Shown here one piece after another: positions 37,743 through 46,593 of a DNA stretch of 64,000 bases (its first letter is position 1; every line of letters begins with the position of its first letter). The position numbers and the translations under genes are program-made. The notes beneath the pieces were generated by a model, which made no database searches, had not been told where the DNA came from, and was given only the letters and a program-made list of their open reading frames with translations. Origin of the DNA: Aquimarina sp. Aq107 (GTDB taxonomy: Bacteria; Bacteroidota; Bacteroidia; Flavobacteriales; Flavobacteriaceae); assembly GCF_943733665.1 (NCBI RefSeq), contig NZ_OX030782.1:1260001-1324000 (forward strand). The letters run 5' to 3'.

Positions 37743-38390
37743 ATGTCATTTTTGTGTTCTTGGAGTGGAGGAAAAGATAGCTGTTATGCAATGCATATTG
37801 CTGCTAAACAAGGTCATGAGCCTGTAGTTTTGTTAAATGTGCTTAATGAATATGGCGATCGATCTAGATCACATGGAATTCCAAAAGAAATATTAGAAGC
37901 GCAGGCAAGTGCTATGAAGTTACCTATCTATTTTTTTGAAAGTACATGGACTGATTATGAACGATTGTATATCGAAAACTTAAAAGTGTTAACCGGTACG
38001 TATAATTTGAAATCTGCCGTGTTTGGAGATATTGATATTCAATCTCATAGGGATTGGGAAGAGAAAGTGTCCAATGCTGCAGGTTTAAAAGCGATGTTGC
38101 CTATCTGGCAACAATCCAGAAAACAGTTAGTGTTAGATATGATTGATCATGGGATTGAAGCCTTGATTGTTTCTTGTAATAATACGTTAGGGTCAGATTT
38201 TTTAGGAAGAAATATAGATCGACAACTTATTAAAGATTTAGAAGTTTTGGGTGTGGATGCTTGTGGAGAAAATGGAGAATATCATACATTAGTAGTAAAT
38301 GCTCCACTTTTTAGAGAACGACTTGATGTTCGTGTAGTAGGAAAAGAAATTTCTTCTAACTATAATTTTGCTAGACTACGGTTAGGTTAG
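37743..38390 (+). CDS. PP-loop ATPase related to diphthine-ammonia ligase
   Basis: A 215-residue protein with the PP-loop SGGKDSCYAMHIA right at the N-terminus. It has the family blocks SRSHGIPKEILEAQA, AVFGDIDIQSHRDWEE and GENGEYHTLVVNAP. It is related to archaeal/eukaryotic Dph6 (MJ0570-type), which amidates diphthine, but bacteria lack diphthamide. Here it stands alone on the plus strand inside a B12 gene cluster, between btuF and cobC. A role in cobalamin or corrinoid amidation is an attractive inference, not shown. Confidence 0.85.
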   Translation: MSFLCSWSGGKDSCYAMHIAAKQGHEPVVLLNVLNEYGDRSRSHGIPKEILEAQASAMKLPIYFFESTWTDYERLYIENLKVLTGTYNLKSAVFGDIDIQSHRDWEEKVSNAAGLKAMLPIWQQSRKQLVLDMIDHGIEALIVSCNNTLGSDFLGRNIDRQLIKDLEVLGVDACGENGEYHTLVVNAPLFRERLDVRVVGKEISSNYNFARLRLG

Positions 38391-38905
38391 ATTTTAATTA
38401 CATCTCCATAATTTATTTTTATTTTAAAAGAATCTTTGAGATCTATTTGTCTAATGTGTGCTAGTAAAGCTCTTATCGCTCCTGCATGAGCCACAATTAT
38501 TATTTTTTTATCAGAAGCATGATCTAGAGATTGATAAAATTGGATCATACGCTGTTGTAACATAATATAAGATTCTCCATTAGGCACCTTAACATTTACA
38601 AAATCTTCCATCCAAGGATTTAGTTCATCTTGCGGAATATCATCCCAGTTTTTTAATTCCCAATCACCAAAATTTAATTCCTGCAATCTATTATCAAAAA
38701 TAGTTTCGATATGGAATGTTTCTGCTAATACTTTACACCGTTTTAGTGGGCTGCTATAAATCTTAGATATTTCTTTACTAGGTATTTGCTTATGAATTTT
38801 AATGACCTCAGATTTAAAAGTATCTGTGATGTCTAGATCACTTTGTCCATAACATATTCCCTTTTGAATATCAGGAGTTGTATGTCTTACCAGATATATT
38901 TCCAT
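38387..38905 (-). CDS. cobC: Alpha-ribazole phosphatase-like histidine phosphatase
   Basis: A 172-residue histidine phosphatase. The phosphohistidine motif is in LVRHTTPD at the N-terminus, the second Arg in YSSPLKRCKVLAE, and the second His in VAHAGAIRALL. In this cluster it should remove the phosphate from alpha-ribazole-phosphate or cobalamin-phosphate. It overlaps cobS by 19 bases and faces the PP-loop ATPase gene tail to tail with a 4-base overlap. Confidence 0.88.
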   Translation of the reverse strand: MEIYLVRHTTPDIQKGICYGQSDLDITDTFKSEVIKIHKQIPSKEISKIYSSPLKRCKVLAETFHIETIFDNRLQELNFGDWELKNWDDIPQDELNPWMEDFVNVKVPNGESYIMLQQRMIQFYQSLDHASDKKIIIVAHAGAIRALLAHIRQIDLKDSFKIKINYGDVIKI

Positions 38906-39651
38906 AAAGCTAATATACTAAGGTAAAATACTACTTCACTAAGTTGCTGAACTGCACCAGCACAATCACCGGTTTGGCCACCTATCCATTTTTTAAATTT
39001 AGCGGCTAGAAACATTTTGGAAAGATACATTGGGATCAACGTAAGAAGGATCAAAGGGTTTAGAAAAAATACTAACGGAACAATTCCAAAAAAAGCACTG
39101 ATCATAAGCATGGAAACACTCATACTCTTTGCTGCGGGTTTAGCTTTGCTATCTTCAGTATCACGGACATATGGATGTGTAAAAATAAGTGTGGTTGCTA
39201 TAAACCTACTAAGGCTATGACCAGAGATTATAACTAGTGGAATATATATAGGAGCTATTTCTCTTAAAGCAGAAAATTTAATTGCTAGTAACAATAAAAT
39301 CCCAATAGTTCCATAGGTTCCTAATCGAGAATCTTTCATGATCAAAAGAATTTTTTCTTTAGTCCAACCACCACCAAAACCATCACAAACATCTGCAAAC
39401 CCATCTTCATGAAATGCTCCTGTTGCATAAATAGTACTGAACATAGACAGTAGTAAGGAGATTTCTAGTGAGAACAAGAAAGAGAACCCATAGAATATTG
39501 AAGCTCCAATTCCTCCAATTAAAATACCCACTAAAGGAAAGTACTTAGAACTCTTACGTAAATACCCTGGATCGTGATTGACCCATTTGGGACAAGGGAT
39601 TCTTGTGAAAAACATAAGAGCAGTAAAGAATATATGGATCTCTTTTTTCAT
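38887..39651 (-). CDS. cobS: Adenosylcobinamide-GDP ribazoletransferase
   Basis: A 254-residue membrane enzyme that joins AdoCbi-GDP and alpha-ribazole in the last step of cobalamin assembly. The acidic motif GAFHEDGFADVCDGFGGG is diagnostic and binds Mg. FTRIPCP near the N-terminus and GGQTGDCAGAVQQLSEV near the C-terminus are also conserved. It has several membrane helices. It overlaps cobC by 19 bases. Confidence 0.95.
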   Translation of the reverse strand: MKKEIHIFFTALMFFTRIPCPKWVNHDPGYLRKSSKYFPLVGILIGGIGASIFYGFSFLFSLEISLLLSMFSTIYATGAFHEDGFADVCDGFGGGWTKEKILLIMKDSRLGTYGTIGILLLLAIKFSALREIAPIYIPLVIISGHSLSRFIATTLIFTHPYVRDTEDSKAKPAAKSMSVSMLMISAFFGIVPLVFFLNPLILLTLIPMYLSKMFLAAKFKKWIGGQTGDCAGAVQQLSEVVFYLSILALWKYIW

Positions 39652-39700
39652 AAATGTAAACTCTTAGATTTTGATGAATATTGATGTTTGTAAAATAGTT

Positions 39701-40009
39701 TTAAATAAAATATTTCCAGAAGGATATAAAGACTGATATAAATAATATACTAGCTAATATTATCCCTACCATCCCAATTCTATTTTTTTTTAAAACAGTC
39801 ATAATTCCTAGATAAAAACTTAATAAAGAAATGCTGATAATTACTATTTTAAATAACCTTCTAAATGAAACTAAATCATTAATAAAAAGGAAATTTACTT
39901 CCTTTCCAGTTATACGACTATTTTGTATTTCATACATTAACGTATGATATTTATATGTAAAGAAAAAACCAACAATAGTTATTATTATGGATAAAACTCC
40001 CTTTTTCAT
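39701..40009 (-). CDS. Small membrane protein of unknown function in the cob cluster
   Basis: A 102-residue protein with three hydrophobic helices (about 5-22, 52-72 and 80-100) and a short soluble loop between the first and second. I recognise no family and no cobalamin-related motif. It sits between cobT (13 bases) and cobS (49 bases) on the same strand, so it is probably co-transcribed, but it may be an unrelated insertion. Confidence 0.6.
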   Translation of the reverse strand: MKKGVLSIIITIVGFFFTYKYHTLMYEIQNSRITGKEVNFLFINDLVSFRRLFKIVIISISLLSFYLGIMTVLKKNRIGMVGIILASILFISVFISFWKYFI

Positions 40010-40022
40010 TTAGAAGTAGGTT

Positions 40023-41057
40023 TTATTCGTTTGTAGTAACTTCAGCTTCTTCAAAACTAGCCATATTATTTAGGAATGATACCGCAGATTCTAAAATAGG
40101 GTATGCAACCGCAGCACCAGTACCTTCTCCTAATCGCATTCCTAGGTTCAATAAAGGTGTTTTTTCTAGAAAGTTTAATATTTTTTGATGCCCTTGTTCC
40201 TCGGATGAATGTGCAAAAATACAATAATCCAATACGTTTTTATTAATTGCATTAGCGGCCAATAGGGCAGCAGTTACGATAAAACCATCTATAAGAATGG
40301 TCATTTTCAATTCTGCAGCTTTAAGTATTGCTCCAGTAATCATGGCAATTTCGAAACCTCCAAAAGTAGTGAGTGCTTCTATAGGAGAATTGGGATTGTG
40401 CTTTTCAAAAACAGTTTTTAAAATCCTTTTTTTTGTTTTAATAGCGTCTCCTTGAACTCCAGTTCCTGCACCGACACACTCCATAATTGGAATCTTTGTA
40501 AAATGAGACATCAATAATGCAGCTGCAGAAGAATTACCAATTCCCATCTCACCAAAACCTATTACATTACACCCGTTTTGAAATGTGTCCAAAACGATAC
40601 GAGACGCTTTAGCAATAGCATTATTACATTGATTTATTGTCATTGCTGGTTCTATTTCATAGTTTTTAGTTCCATACGCTATTTTGGCATCAATTAGCCC
40701 CGGAACATTATCAAAATTGTGATTTACTCCAGCATCAATAATTTCTAGATGTATCTTATTTTGGATGCAAAATGAATTGATCGCCGCACCACCATTAAGA
40801 AAATTATACACCATTTGCTTCGTAACTATTTGCGGGTAAGGATTTACCTCACCTTTTTCTGCGATTCCGTGATCTCCAACAAAAACAAGAATTGTTGGAT
40901 GTTTTAATTGTGGATTTGTTTTATGCTGTATTAATCCAATTTGCAATGCTATTTTTTCAAGCTTGCCTAAGGACCCAACAGGTTTAGTTTTGAGATTGAT
41001 TTTATGTTGTATCGTATTTTCTAAAGATCTATCTAATGAAGAAATAGTAAAATCCAT
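40023..41057 (-). CDS. cobT: Nicotinate-nucleotide--dimethylbenzimidazole phosphoribosyltransferase
   Basis: A 344-residue enzyme that makes alpha-ribazole-5-phosphate from DMB and NaMN. Motifs: KTKPVGSLGKLEKIALQIG at the N-terminus, VFVGDHGIAEKGEVNPYP, GFGEMGIGNSSAAALL, and GMRLGEGTGAAVAYPI near the C-terminus with the catalytic Glu. Its start abuts the cobU stop (41058), so the two are coupled. Length is normal. Confidence 0.96.
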   Translation of the reverse strand: MDFTISSLDRSLENTIQHKINLKTKPVGSLGKLEKIALQIGLIQHKTNPQLKHPTILVFVGDHGIAEKGEVNPYPQIVTKQMVYNFLNGGAAINSFCIQNKIHLEIIDAGVNHNFDNVPGLIDAKIAYGTKNYEIEPAMTINQCNNAIAKASRIVLDTFQNGCNVIGFGEMGIGNSSAAALLMSHFTKIPIMECVGAGTGVQGDAIKTKKRILKTVFEKHNPNSPIEALTTFGGFEIAMITGAILKAAELKMTILIDGFIVTAALLAANAINKNVLDYCIFAHSSEEQGHQKILNFLEKTPLLNLGMRLGEGTGAAVAYPILESAVSFLNNMASFEEAEVTTNE

Positions 41058-41561
41058 TTATTTTATTTTTACTGGTATTCCGGATACCATTAATACTGCG
41101 TGATCTGCATGTTTGGCAATATGCTGATTCATCCAACCTTGTAACTCTGTGAATTTCCTGCCAATTTCTGTCGAGGCGTGGACTCCCATTCCAATTTCAT
41201 TGGATATTATGATAAAAGTAGCGTTAATTTTTAAGAGTTTATCAAACTCTGCTTTTGCTTGTAATAAAGAAAGTTCAATGTCATTTTTAGTATCAACAAA
41301 GAAATTAGTAAGCCATAGAGTTACGCAATCAATAACCACTGTTGTATCATCATCGACAACTTTAGATAGTTCTTTTTCTTCCTCAATGGAGACCCATCTA
41401 TTGTCTCGATCAGCAATATGTCTATCAATTCGTGCTCTATGGTTTCCATCCCATATCCTAGAAGTCGCTAAATATTTGGGATTATCCGAGAGTTCTAATG
41501 CGAGATTTTGGGCATAACTACTTTTGCCTGAGCGTTCTCCTCCTGTTACGTAATACAACAT
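41058..41561 (-). CDS. cobU: Adenosylcobinamide kinase / guanylyltransferase
   Basis: A 167-residue bifunctional enzyme. The P-loop is GGERSGKSSYAQ at the very N-terminus, and RIDRHIADRDNRW holds the guanylylated His; ISNEIGMGVHA and GRKFTELQGWMNQHIA are further family blocks. It phosphorylates adenosylcobinamide and transfers GMP to it. It heads the minus-strand cob operon and diverges from the riboswitch/btuB unit. Confidence 0.95.
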   Translation of the reverse strand: MLYYVTGGERSGKSSYAQNLALELSDNPKYLATSRIWDGNHRARIDRHIADRDNRWVSIEEEKELSKVVDDDTTVVIDCVTLWLTNFFVDTKNDIELSLLQAKAEFDKLLKINATFIIISNEIGMGVHASTEIGRKFTELQGWMNQHIAKHADHAVLMVSGIPVKIK

Positions 41562-41664
41562 TTGTGGTTTTTAAGAGTGTAAATATACTAGTATTACTAA
41601 TTTATTTATTAAAGAGAACACATTTTCGAAGAAATATGATACATTCGCGCAGAATTTTGGTTTT

Positions 41665-41900
41665 AAGACACTTTCAAGTGTTAAGAATTAAAAGGGAATC
41701 AGGTGAATAAATTATAAATCTATAATGAATGAATCCTGAGCTGTTCCCGCAACTGTAAACTTTGCCAAATCGAGACTGATTGTTATTTCAGTAACGTAGT
41801 AGGCGCTTATTGTTATTTCTTTATAACCACTGTTTCGACATTTTCGGAATGGGAAGGTAAACAATAAGACGTAAGCCAGGAGACCTGCCTAAATTCGATA
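41665..41900 (+). promoter_or_regulatory. Cobalamin (B12) riboswitch upstream of btuB
   Basis: The conserved core is easily seen: AGGGAATCAGGTG (41694-41706), CCTGAGCTGTTCCCGCAACT (from 41736), and GCCAGGAGACCTGCC (41875-41889), the B12-box end. Spacing and order fit the class, with an enlarged variable arm in between. CCTAAA at 41888-41893 can pair with TTTAGG at 41923-41928 downstream, a possible expression-platform switch. It should repress the receptor when adenosylcobalamin is plentiful. The exact 5' end is uncertain. Confidence 0.92.
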
Positions 41901-41983
41901 TGTCAAACTTTCGGGATAGAAGTTTAGGTATGGGTAAACTGCATACTTTTTTCCGGTAATTGTAAAATTAAGTCATTTAGGAA

Positions 41984-43936
41984 ATGAACAAAAAAGTGTT
42001 TTTTGGGGCTACGCTAATTATGTTAGGAGCTCAGATTATTTCAGCGCAAGAAGTAAACCAAGAAGAAAAGGTAAACGAATTAGATGAAGTGGTAATTTCT
42101 GATTCGAAATTTAAATTAAAGAGAGAGCAAAGTGGTAAGGTAATTACTAAGATTAGCTCAGAAGAACTTGAACGTAGTCAAGGTCAATCAGTTGCTACGG
42201 TATTAAATAGAGTAGCAGGAGTTTTTGTTAATGGAAGTAATAATGCGGCAGGAGAACCATTAGGAGTGTATGTTCGTGGTGGAAGAAATCGTCAAGTTGT
42301 TATTAGAATTGATGGTGTTACAGTAAGTGATCCTACTTCATCTGCAGGAGATTTTGATTTAAGATTATTATCAACTAGTCAAATAGAATCTATAGAGATT
42401 TTAAAAGGAGCTTCTAGTACATTGTATGGATCTGGAGCAGCAGCAGCAGTAATTAATATTACTACAAAATCAGAAAGTAAAGATGCTATCGCAGCGCAAT
42501 TTTCTTCTAGTATTGGTACAAACCAATCACAAGATGATCAAGATTATGATATAAATGAATTCGTAAACTTTGCATCTATTAATGGTACAATTGGTAAAGT
42601 AAGTTATTTAGGTAGTCTTTCTCATCAATCTACTGATGGTTTATCGGCTGCAGAGGATCCTCTCGAATCTACTAGCGGAAATACTTTTGATAGCGATGCT
42701 TATAACAAATTTAATGTATATGCAAAAGTTGGATATCAATGGAGTAAGAATTTTAAGTTTCACTTTTTTGGGAACTTAGATCAGTATAAAACAGATTTTG
42801 ATGGTGGAGCAGGATTCGATGCTAATAATCAGTTTAATAGTAGGCAATTAAGAGGTGGGAGCTTTTGGGAAGCTAAATATCCAAATGGAAGTTTCACTTT
42901 TGTAGATAGTTATGCATTAGTAGAAAGAGAGTTTAATTCTAGTTTTCCTTCTAAATATGAAGGTAAGATCTATACTTTTGATGCTTACAATAAGTATAAC
43001 TTTAATAATACATTTTATACTGTAATAGGTGCCAATGGTTCCTATAGTGATTTTAATCTATTTAGTATTCCATTTGGAAGTGATGATTTTGAGCAGACAA
43101 TTAATGATAATGAAGCTGATTTTGATATCATTGATCCATATGTAAATTTGGTGTATGCCTCTAAATTTGGTCTTAATATTAATGCTGGAGCACGTTTAAA
43201 TATTCATAGTGCATATGGCAATCATATGGTGTATAGCATTAATCCTTCTTATACATATACTTTTGGAGGAAATTATATAAAAGGACTGGCATCTTATAGT
43301 ACGGCTTATATTACTCCATCGTTATTTCAGTTGTATGATACGGCATTTTTTAGCGGGAATCCTGATTTAGAACCAGAGGAAAGTACTACTATTGAGGCTG
43401 GAATTGAATTTTCTCATCAGAAAAAGGCAACGATAAGTGTTGTGTATTTTGATAGAACATCTGAAAATTTTATCACTTTTGATCCTACCACTTTTGTAAA
43501 TTTGAATTCTACAGAAGATATTGAAGTAAATGGAGTAGAGGTTGAGGCAAATGCACAATTCTTAGAAGATAAATTATCTATTAATGCTAATTTTACATAT
43601 ACTAATATTGATAAATTAGAGAATAATATTAGAATTCCAGAAAATAGTATACAGGCTTCTATAGGTTACCAGTTAGATTCTAAAACTTTCACATCTGTAA
43701 GTTATCAAATGAATAGTAAAAGGAATGATACCTTTTTTAATCCTGTCACTTTTGCTTCAGATCCTGTGGAGTTAGATAGTTATGGAATATTAGATTTTTA
43801 TATTAGTCATCAATTGATGGACAACTTAAGTATTTATGCAGCTATGAATAACGTTACTAATGAAGAGTATCAAGAGATATTTGGTTTTAGTACGAGAGGT
43901 AGAAATGCTCGCATTGGATTTAATTTGAAATTTTAA
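41984..43936 (+). CDS. btuB: TonB-dependent outer membrane cobalamin receptor
   Basis: This 650-residue protein has a signal peptide (cut after about residue 21, ISAQ). A TonB-box-like LDEVVIS and a plug domain (about 45-160) with VLNRVAGVFV, YVRGGRNRQVVIRIDGV and IEILKGASSTLYGSGA follow. The 22-strand-type barrel ends in a terminal Phe (IGFNLKF). The riboswitch just upstream makes cobalamin or a corrinoid the likely ligand. A strong bidirectional terminator follows. Confidence 0.93.
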   Translation: MNKKVFFGATLIMLGAQIISAQEVNQEEKVNELDEVVISDSKFKLKREQSGKVITKISSEELERSQGQSVATVLNRVAGVFVNGSNNAAGEPLGVYVRGGRNRQVVIRIDGVTVSDPTSSAGDFDLRLLSTSQIESIEILKGASSTLYGSGAAAAVINITTKSESKDAIAAQFSSSIGTNQSQDDQDYDINEFVNFASINGTIGKVSYLGSLSHQSTDGLSAAEDPLESTSGNTFDSDAYNKFNVYAKVGYQWSKNFKFHFFGNLDQYKTDFDGGAGFDANNQFNSRQLRGGSFWEAKYPNGSFTFVDSYALVEREFNSSFPSKYEGKIYTFDAYNKYNFNNTFYTVIGANGSYSDFNLFSIPFGSDDFEQTINDNEADFDIIDPYVNLVYASKFGLNINAGARLNIHSAYGNHMVYSINPSYTYTFGGNYIKGLASYSTAYITPSLFQLYDTAFFSGNPDLEPEESTTIEAGIEFSHQKKATISVVYFDRTSENFITFDPTTFVNLNSTEDIEVNGVEVEANAQFLEDKLSINANFTYTNIDKLENNIRIPENSIQASIGYQLDSKTFTSVSYQMNSKRNDTFFNPVTFASDPVELDSYGILDFYISHQLMDNLSIYAAMNNVTNEEYQEIFGFSTRGRNARIGFNLKF

Positions 43937-43951
43937 GCCTAATAGATAAAT

Positions 43952-43992
43952 AAAAAAAAGTTCCCAGATACTTATATCTGGGAACTTTTTTT
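43952..43992. terminator. Bidirectional terminator between btuB and the S41 protease gene
   Basis: AAAAAAAGTTCCCAGATA and its complement form an 18-bp stem around CTTA, with a T-run on one side and an A-run on the other. It can serve both convergent genes. Confidence 0.92.
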
Positions 43993-44014
43993 AGTATTAG
44001 TTTTGTTTGATTTT

Positions 44015-45421
44015 TTATTTGTCAAACGTTTTATACATTCTTTCGTAGTCGAGTTGATGCATATTACTGCCTCCTAATTCGTTAAACTCAATGTTTTTGT
44101 TTTGTATGCTACTTCGATTTCCTAAGATGTCATTGATAGCAGCATTAAGAAGTGGTTCGTCAGGATCTCCAAGTACTCCCAGATTACTATAATCTTCTGG
44201 ATTACTTATTTCAGGAGTAAATCCATTAAAATAATCCGTAAAGCCCACTGAGTTAATAGTTTTTAAAATCAACGGTTGCATCGCATAAGTATGACCAAGA
44301 TTTAAGTTTGTTCCGGATCTAAAATAATTATCAGAATCATAAATGGTTGTGGATGCCTGGAACTTACCTCTAGTTACATCTCCTATTTGAATTACTGTAA
44401 TATACGGGTCTAACCCGTTTATTATTAATTCACTGGCAGAAGCAGATCTATTTGTGGTTAGGATGTATACTCTACTAAGGTTAAGACTATTGATTCCATC
44501 TCCATTTCTTATCTGATTGTCAAAACGATTAGTGTCCCCAAACTGCGGTTGTCTGTCAGAATTCCACTCTTCTGTAGTAAAAACTTCGCCATTAAATTGT
44601 CCTGTAATCATACTAGCTAAATCCTTAGTGGTTTCTGTATCACCTCCACCATTATATCTCAGGTCTAATATAAAATCGGTAACTCCATCAGATTTAAATT
44701 GACCAAAAGCATTATTTAATTCTACTTCAAAATTAGATCTAAATCCATTATACATTAGATATCCAACTGGGTTTCCTCCCACATTTAATGTTTTAGATAA
44801 AAAAACTGGGTTTTCTGTATATTGTGTTTTTGTTAGAGAAACAGATTCTCCTGTTGGTGTAATGTTAGTTCCATCAAAAGTTGCTAAACCAATAGTGTAT
44901 GACTCAGGCGATAGTAAGGTGGTCGTGTTTGAATCTGTTATTTGAGTTCCATCGATAGTATTAAAGATGTCTCCTCTTTTTATTCCTTTAGCTTCAGCAT
45001 CTGTTCCTGGTAATACATAACGAACATACCCAAAAACTTGGGTAGGCTCATTTGGATATCGAACTAATCCGAATTCCATTCCATTGTTTAATGTAATGCC
45101 ATCTAACAATTGTTCTAATGCAATATAATCACTAACAATCCAACTAAATTCATCTTGATCTGCAACTAAGTGATCAAAAAATGATTCTGGAGAATTAAAA
45201 GAGTTTAAGAAATCGGTGTATTCTCCATTAGAAGAAAAGCGATCATCTGCTAAATCTGGGACATCTTCCTTATATAGATACCATACATTCATTCCTCTTC
45301 TTATAAAATCTTTAATGTCGAGATCAGAAGAAGGTTGTATTACATCATCATTATCATCAAAACAACCGGTAACTATACTTCCTAAGAAAAGAAGCGCAGT
45401 AAAATATTTTAGCAATTTCAT
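44015..45421 (-). CDS. S41-family (C-terminal processing-type) protease lipoprotein
   Basis: A 468-residue lipoprotein (FLGSIVTGC, Cys near 20). An N-terminal helical cap is followed by a PDZ-like domain (about 100-190, with LPGTDAEAKGIKRGDIF). The S41 catalytic region (about 215-400) has DLRYNGGGD, and SASASELI with the likely nucleophilic Ser, then DVTRGKFQ with the probable Lys. It should cleave peptides or protein C-termini outside the cytoplasm. It is a single gene, convergent with btuB. Confidence 0.88.
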   Translation of the reverse strand: MKLLKYFTALLFLGSIVTGCFDDNDDVIQPSSDLDIKDFIRRGMNVWYLYKEDVPDLADDRFSSNGEYTDFLNSFNSPESFFDHLVADQDEFSWIVSDYIALEQLLDGITLNNGMEFGLVRYPNEPTQVFGYVRYVLPGTDAEAKGIKRGDIFNTIDGTQITDSNTTTLLSPESYTIGLATFDGTNITPTGESVSLTKTQYTENPVFLSKTLNVGGNPVGYLMYNGFRSNFEVELNNAFGQFKSDGVTDFILDLRYNGGGDTETTKDLASMITGQFNGEVFTTEEWNSDRQPQFGDTNRFDNQIRNGDGINSLNLSRVYILTTNRSASASELIINGLDPYITVIQIGDVTRGKFQASTTIYDSDNYFRSGTNLNLGHTYAMQPLILKTINSVGFTDYFNGFTPEISNPEDYSNLGVLGDPDEPLLNAAINDILGNRSSIQNKNIEFNELGGSNMHQLDYERMYKTFDK

Positions 45422-45482
45422 AAACTTTTTTTGTTTTATATAACCCTAAAAATAGGGACTTTATTATAATTTTAAAAAAATG

Positions 45483-45510
45483 TGTAACAAATTATATGTA
45501 TAGTCGTCTC
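45483..45510 (+). promoter_or_regulatory. Candidate ECF-sigma promoter (autoregulation)
   Basis: GTAACA at 45484-45489 and CGTCT at 45505-45509, separated by 15 bases, match the AAC ... CGTC hallmark of ECF-sigma promoters. It lies about 50 bases before the ECF sigma gene, so it is probably its own target. Confidence 0.55.
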
Positions 45511-45559
45511 CCTTATATAAAGCTAACAAGTTAGTTTTGTAACAACCAACCAACACAAT

Positions 45560-46069
45560 ATGAAGGAAAGAGCATTTATAACGCTTACCAATGGTTTTAA
45601 AGACAAGCTGTACAGGTTGGCTAAAAGATTGTTGGTAAGTAATGAAGAAGCAGAGGATGCTACGCAAGAAATACTACTAAAGCTATGGAGGAATAAAACA
45701 AAAATGGCTGAGTATAAAAATGTAGAAGCATTTGCGATGACAATGACTAAGAACTATTGCTATGATAAGTTGAAAGCAAAAGAAAGTGGGAACTTAAAAA
45801 TTGTACATAGTAATTATAAAGATGAACGTCCCTCATTACAACGACAAGTAGAGGCTAAGGATAGTCTAGAGTGGGTAGGTAAAATTATGGATGGATTACC
45901 AGAACAACAACGTATGATAATCCAGCTAAGGGATATAGAACAATACAATAATGCAGAAATTGCCGAAATGTTAGAGATGAATGAAACAGCGGTTAGAGTA
46001 GCATTATCAAGAGGAAGAAAAACAATAAGAGAAGAATTATTAAAAAAACACAATTATGGAGTTGGCTAA
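45560..46069 (+). CDS. ECF-type RNA polymerase sigma factor
   Basis: A 169-residue sigma-70 family protein with only regions 2 and 4. Region 2 has LVSNEEAEDATQEILLKLW. Region 4 is IAEMLEMNETAVRVALSRGR, a classic sigma4 helix-turn-helix. It overlaps the next gene by 14 bases and is preceded by a promoter of the ECF type. The operon sigma / small membrane protein / two DUF4252 proteins recurs in flavobacteria; what it responds to is not evident. Confidence 0.93.
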   Translation: MKERAFITLTNGFKDKLYRLAKRLLVSNEEAEDATQEILLKLWRNKTKMAEYKNVEAFAMTMTKNYCYDKLKAKESGNLKIVHSNYKDERPSLQRQVEAKDSLEWVGKIMDGLPEQQRMIIQLRDIEQYNNAEIAEMLEMNETAVRVALSRGRKTIREELLKKHNYGVG

Positions 46070-46544
46070 ACTAGAAAAACTACTGGATAAGTATTTTGAA
46101 GGAGAAACGACACTTTCTGAAGAAAAAGAATTAAAGGTTTATTTTACCGGAGAAAGCGTGCCGTCACATTTGGAAAAATATAAAGATTTGTTTCAGTTTT
46201 TTTCTGAAGAAAGTCAAGTAACTGCTAGTTCTGAAATTAGTTTAAATACTAATACAAGTAGAGTGCCCTGGTATACCTGGATAGGTGTAGCTGCATCAAT
46301 AGCCTTGATTGTGGGGCTGTTTATAAAAGATATTCCTGCAGGAGTTGATCCAGAAGGTGTATATGGTACCTATGATGATCCTGAATTAGCATTACAGAAA
46401 ACCAAAGAAGCCCTTGATTTGGTAGCTAGTTTAATGAATGAGGGCAAAAAGGATTTGGTCTACCTGAACGAGTTTGATACGGCTAAAAAAGAATTAGTGT
46501 ATTTAAACGAGTTCGAAACAGCCAAAAATAAATTAATAAAATAA
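46056..46544 (+). CDS. Putative anti-sigma-type membrane protein
   Basis: A 162-residue protein with an N-terminal cytoplasmic segment (about 1-70, LDKYFEGETTLSEEKELKVY), one membrane helix (about 73-90) and an outer part. The position, the 14-base overlap with the sigma gene and the topology indicate an anti-sigma role, but no zinc-binding anti-sigma motif is present. The C-terminus ends in a 13-residue tandem repeat (LVYLNEFDTAKKE, then LVYLNEFETAKNK) whose DNA copies differ at many synonymous sites, so the duplication is old and retained. Confidence 0.75.
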   Translation: MELAKLEKLLDKYFEGETTLSEEKELKVYFTGESVPSHLEKYKDLFQFFSEESQVTASSEISLNTNTSRVPWYTWIGVAASIALIVGLFIKDIPAGVDPEGVYGTYDDPELALQKTKEALDLVASLMNEGKKDLVYLNEFDTAKKELVYLNEFETAKNKLIK

Positions 46545-46593
46545 ATACGAATATTATTCCTAGAACAAGGGGATATCTTAAAATGAATCAATT

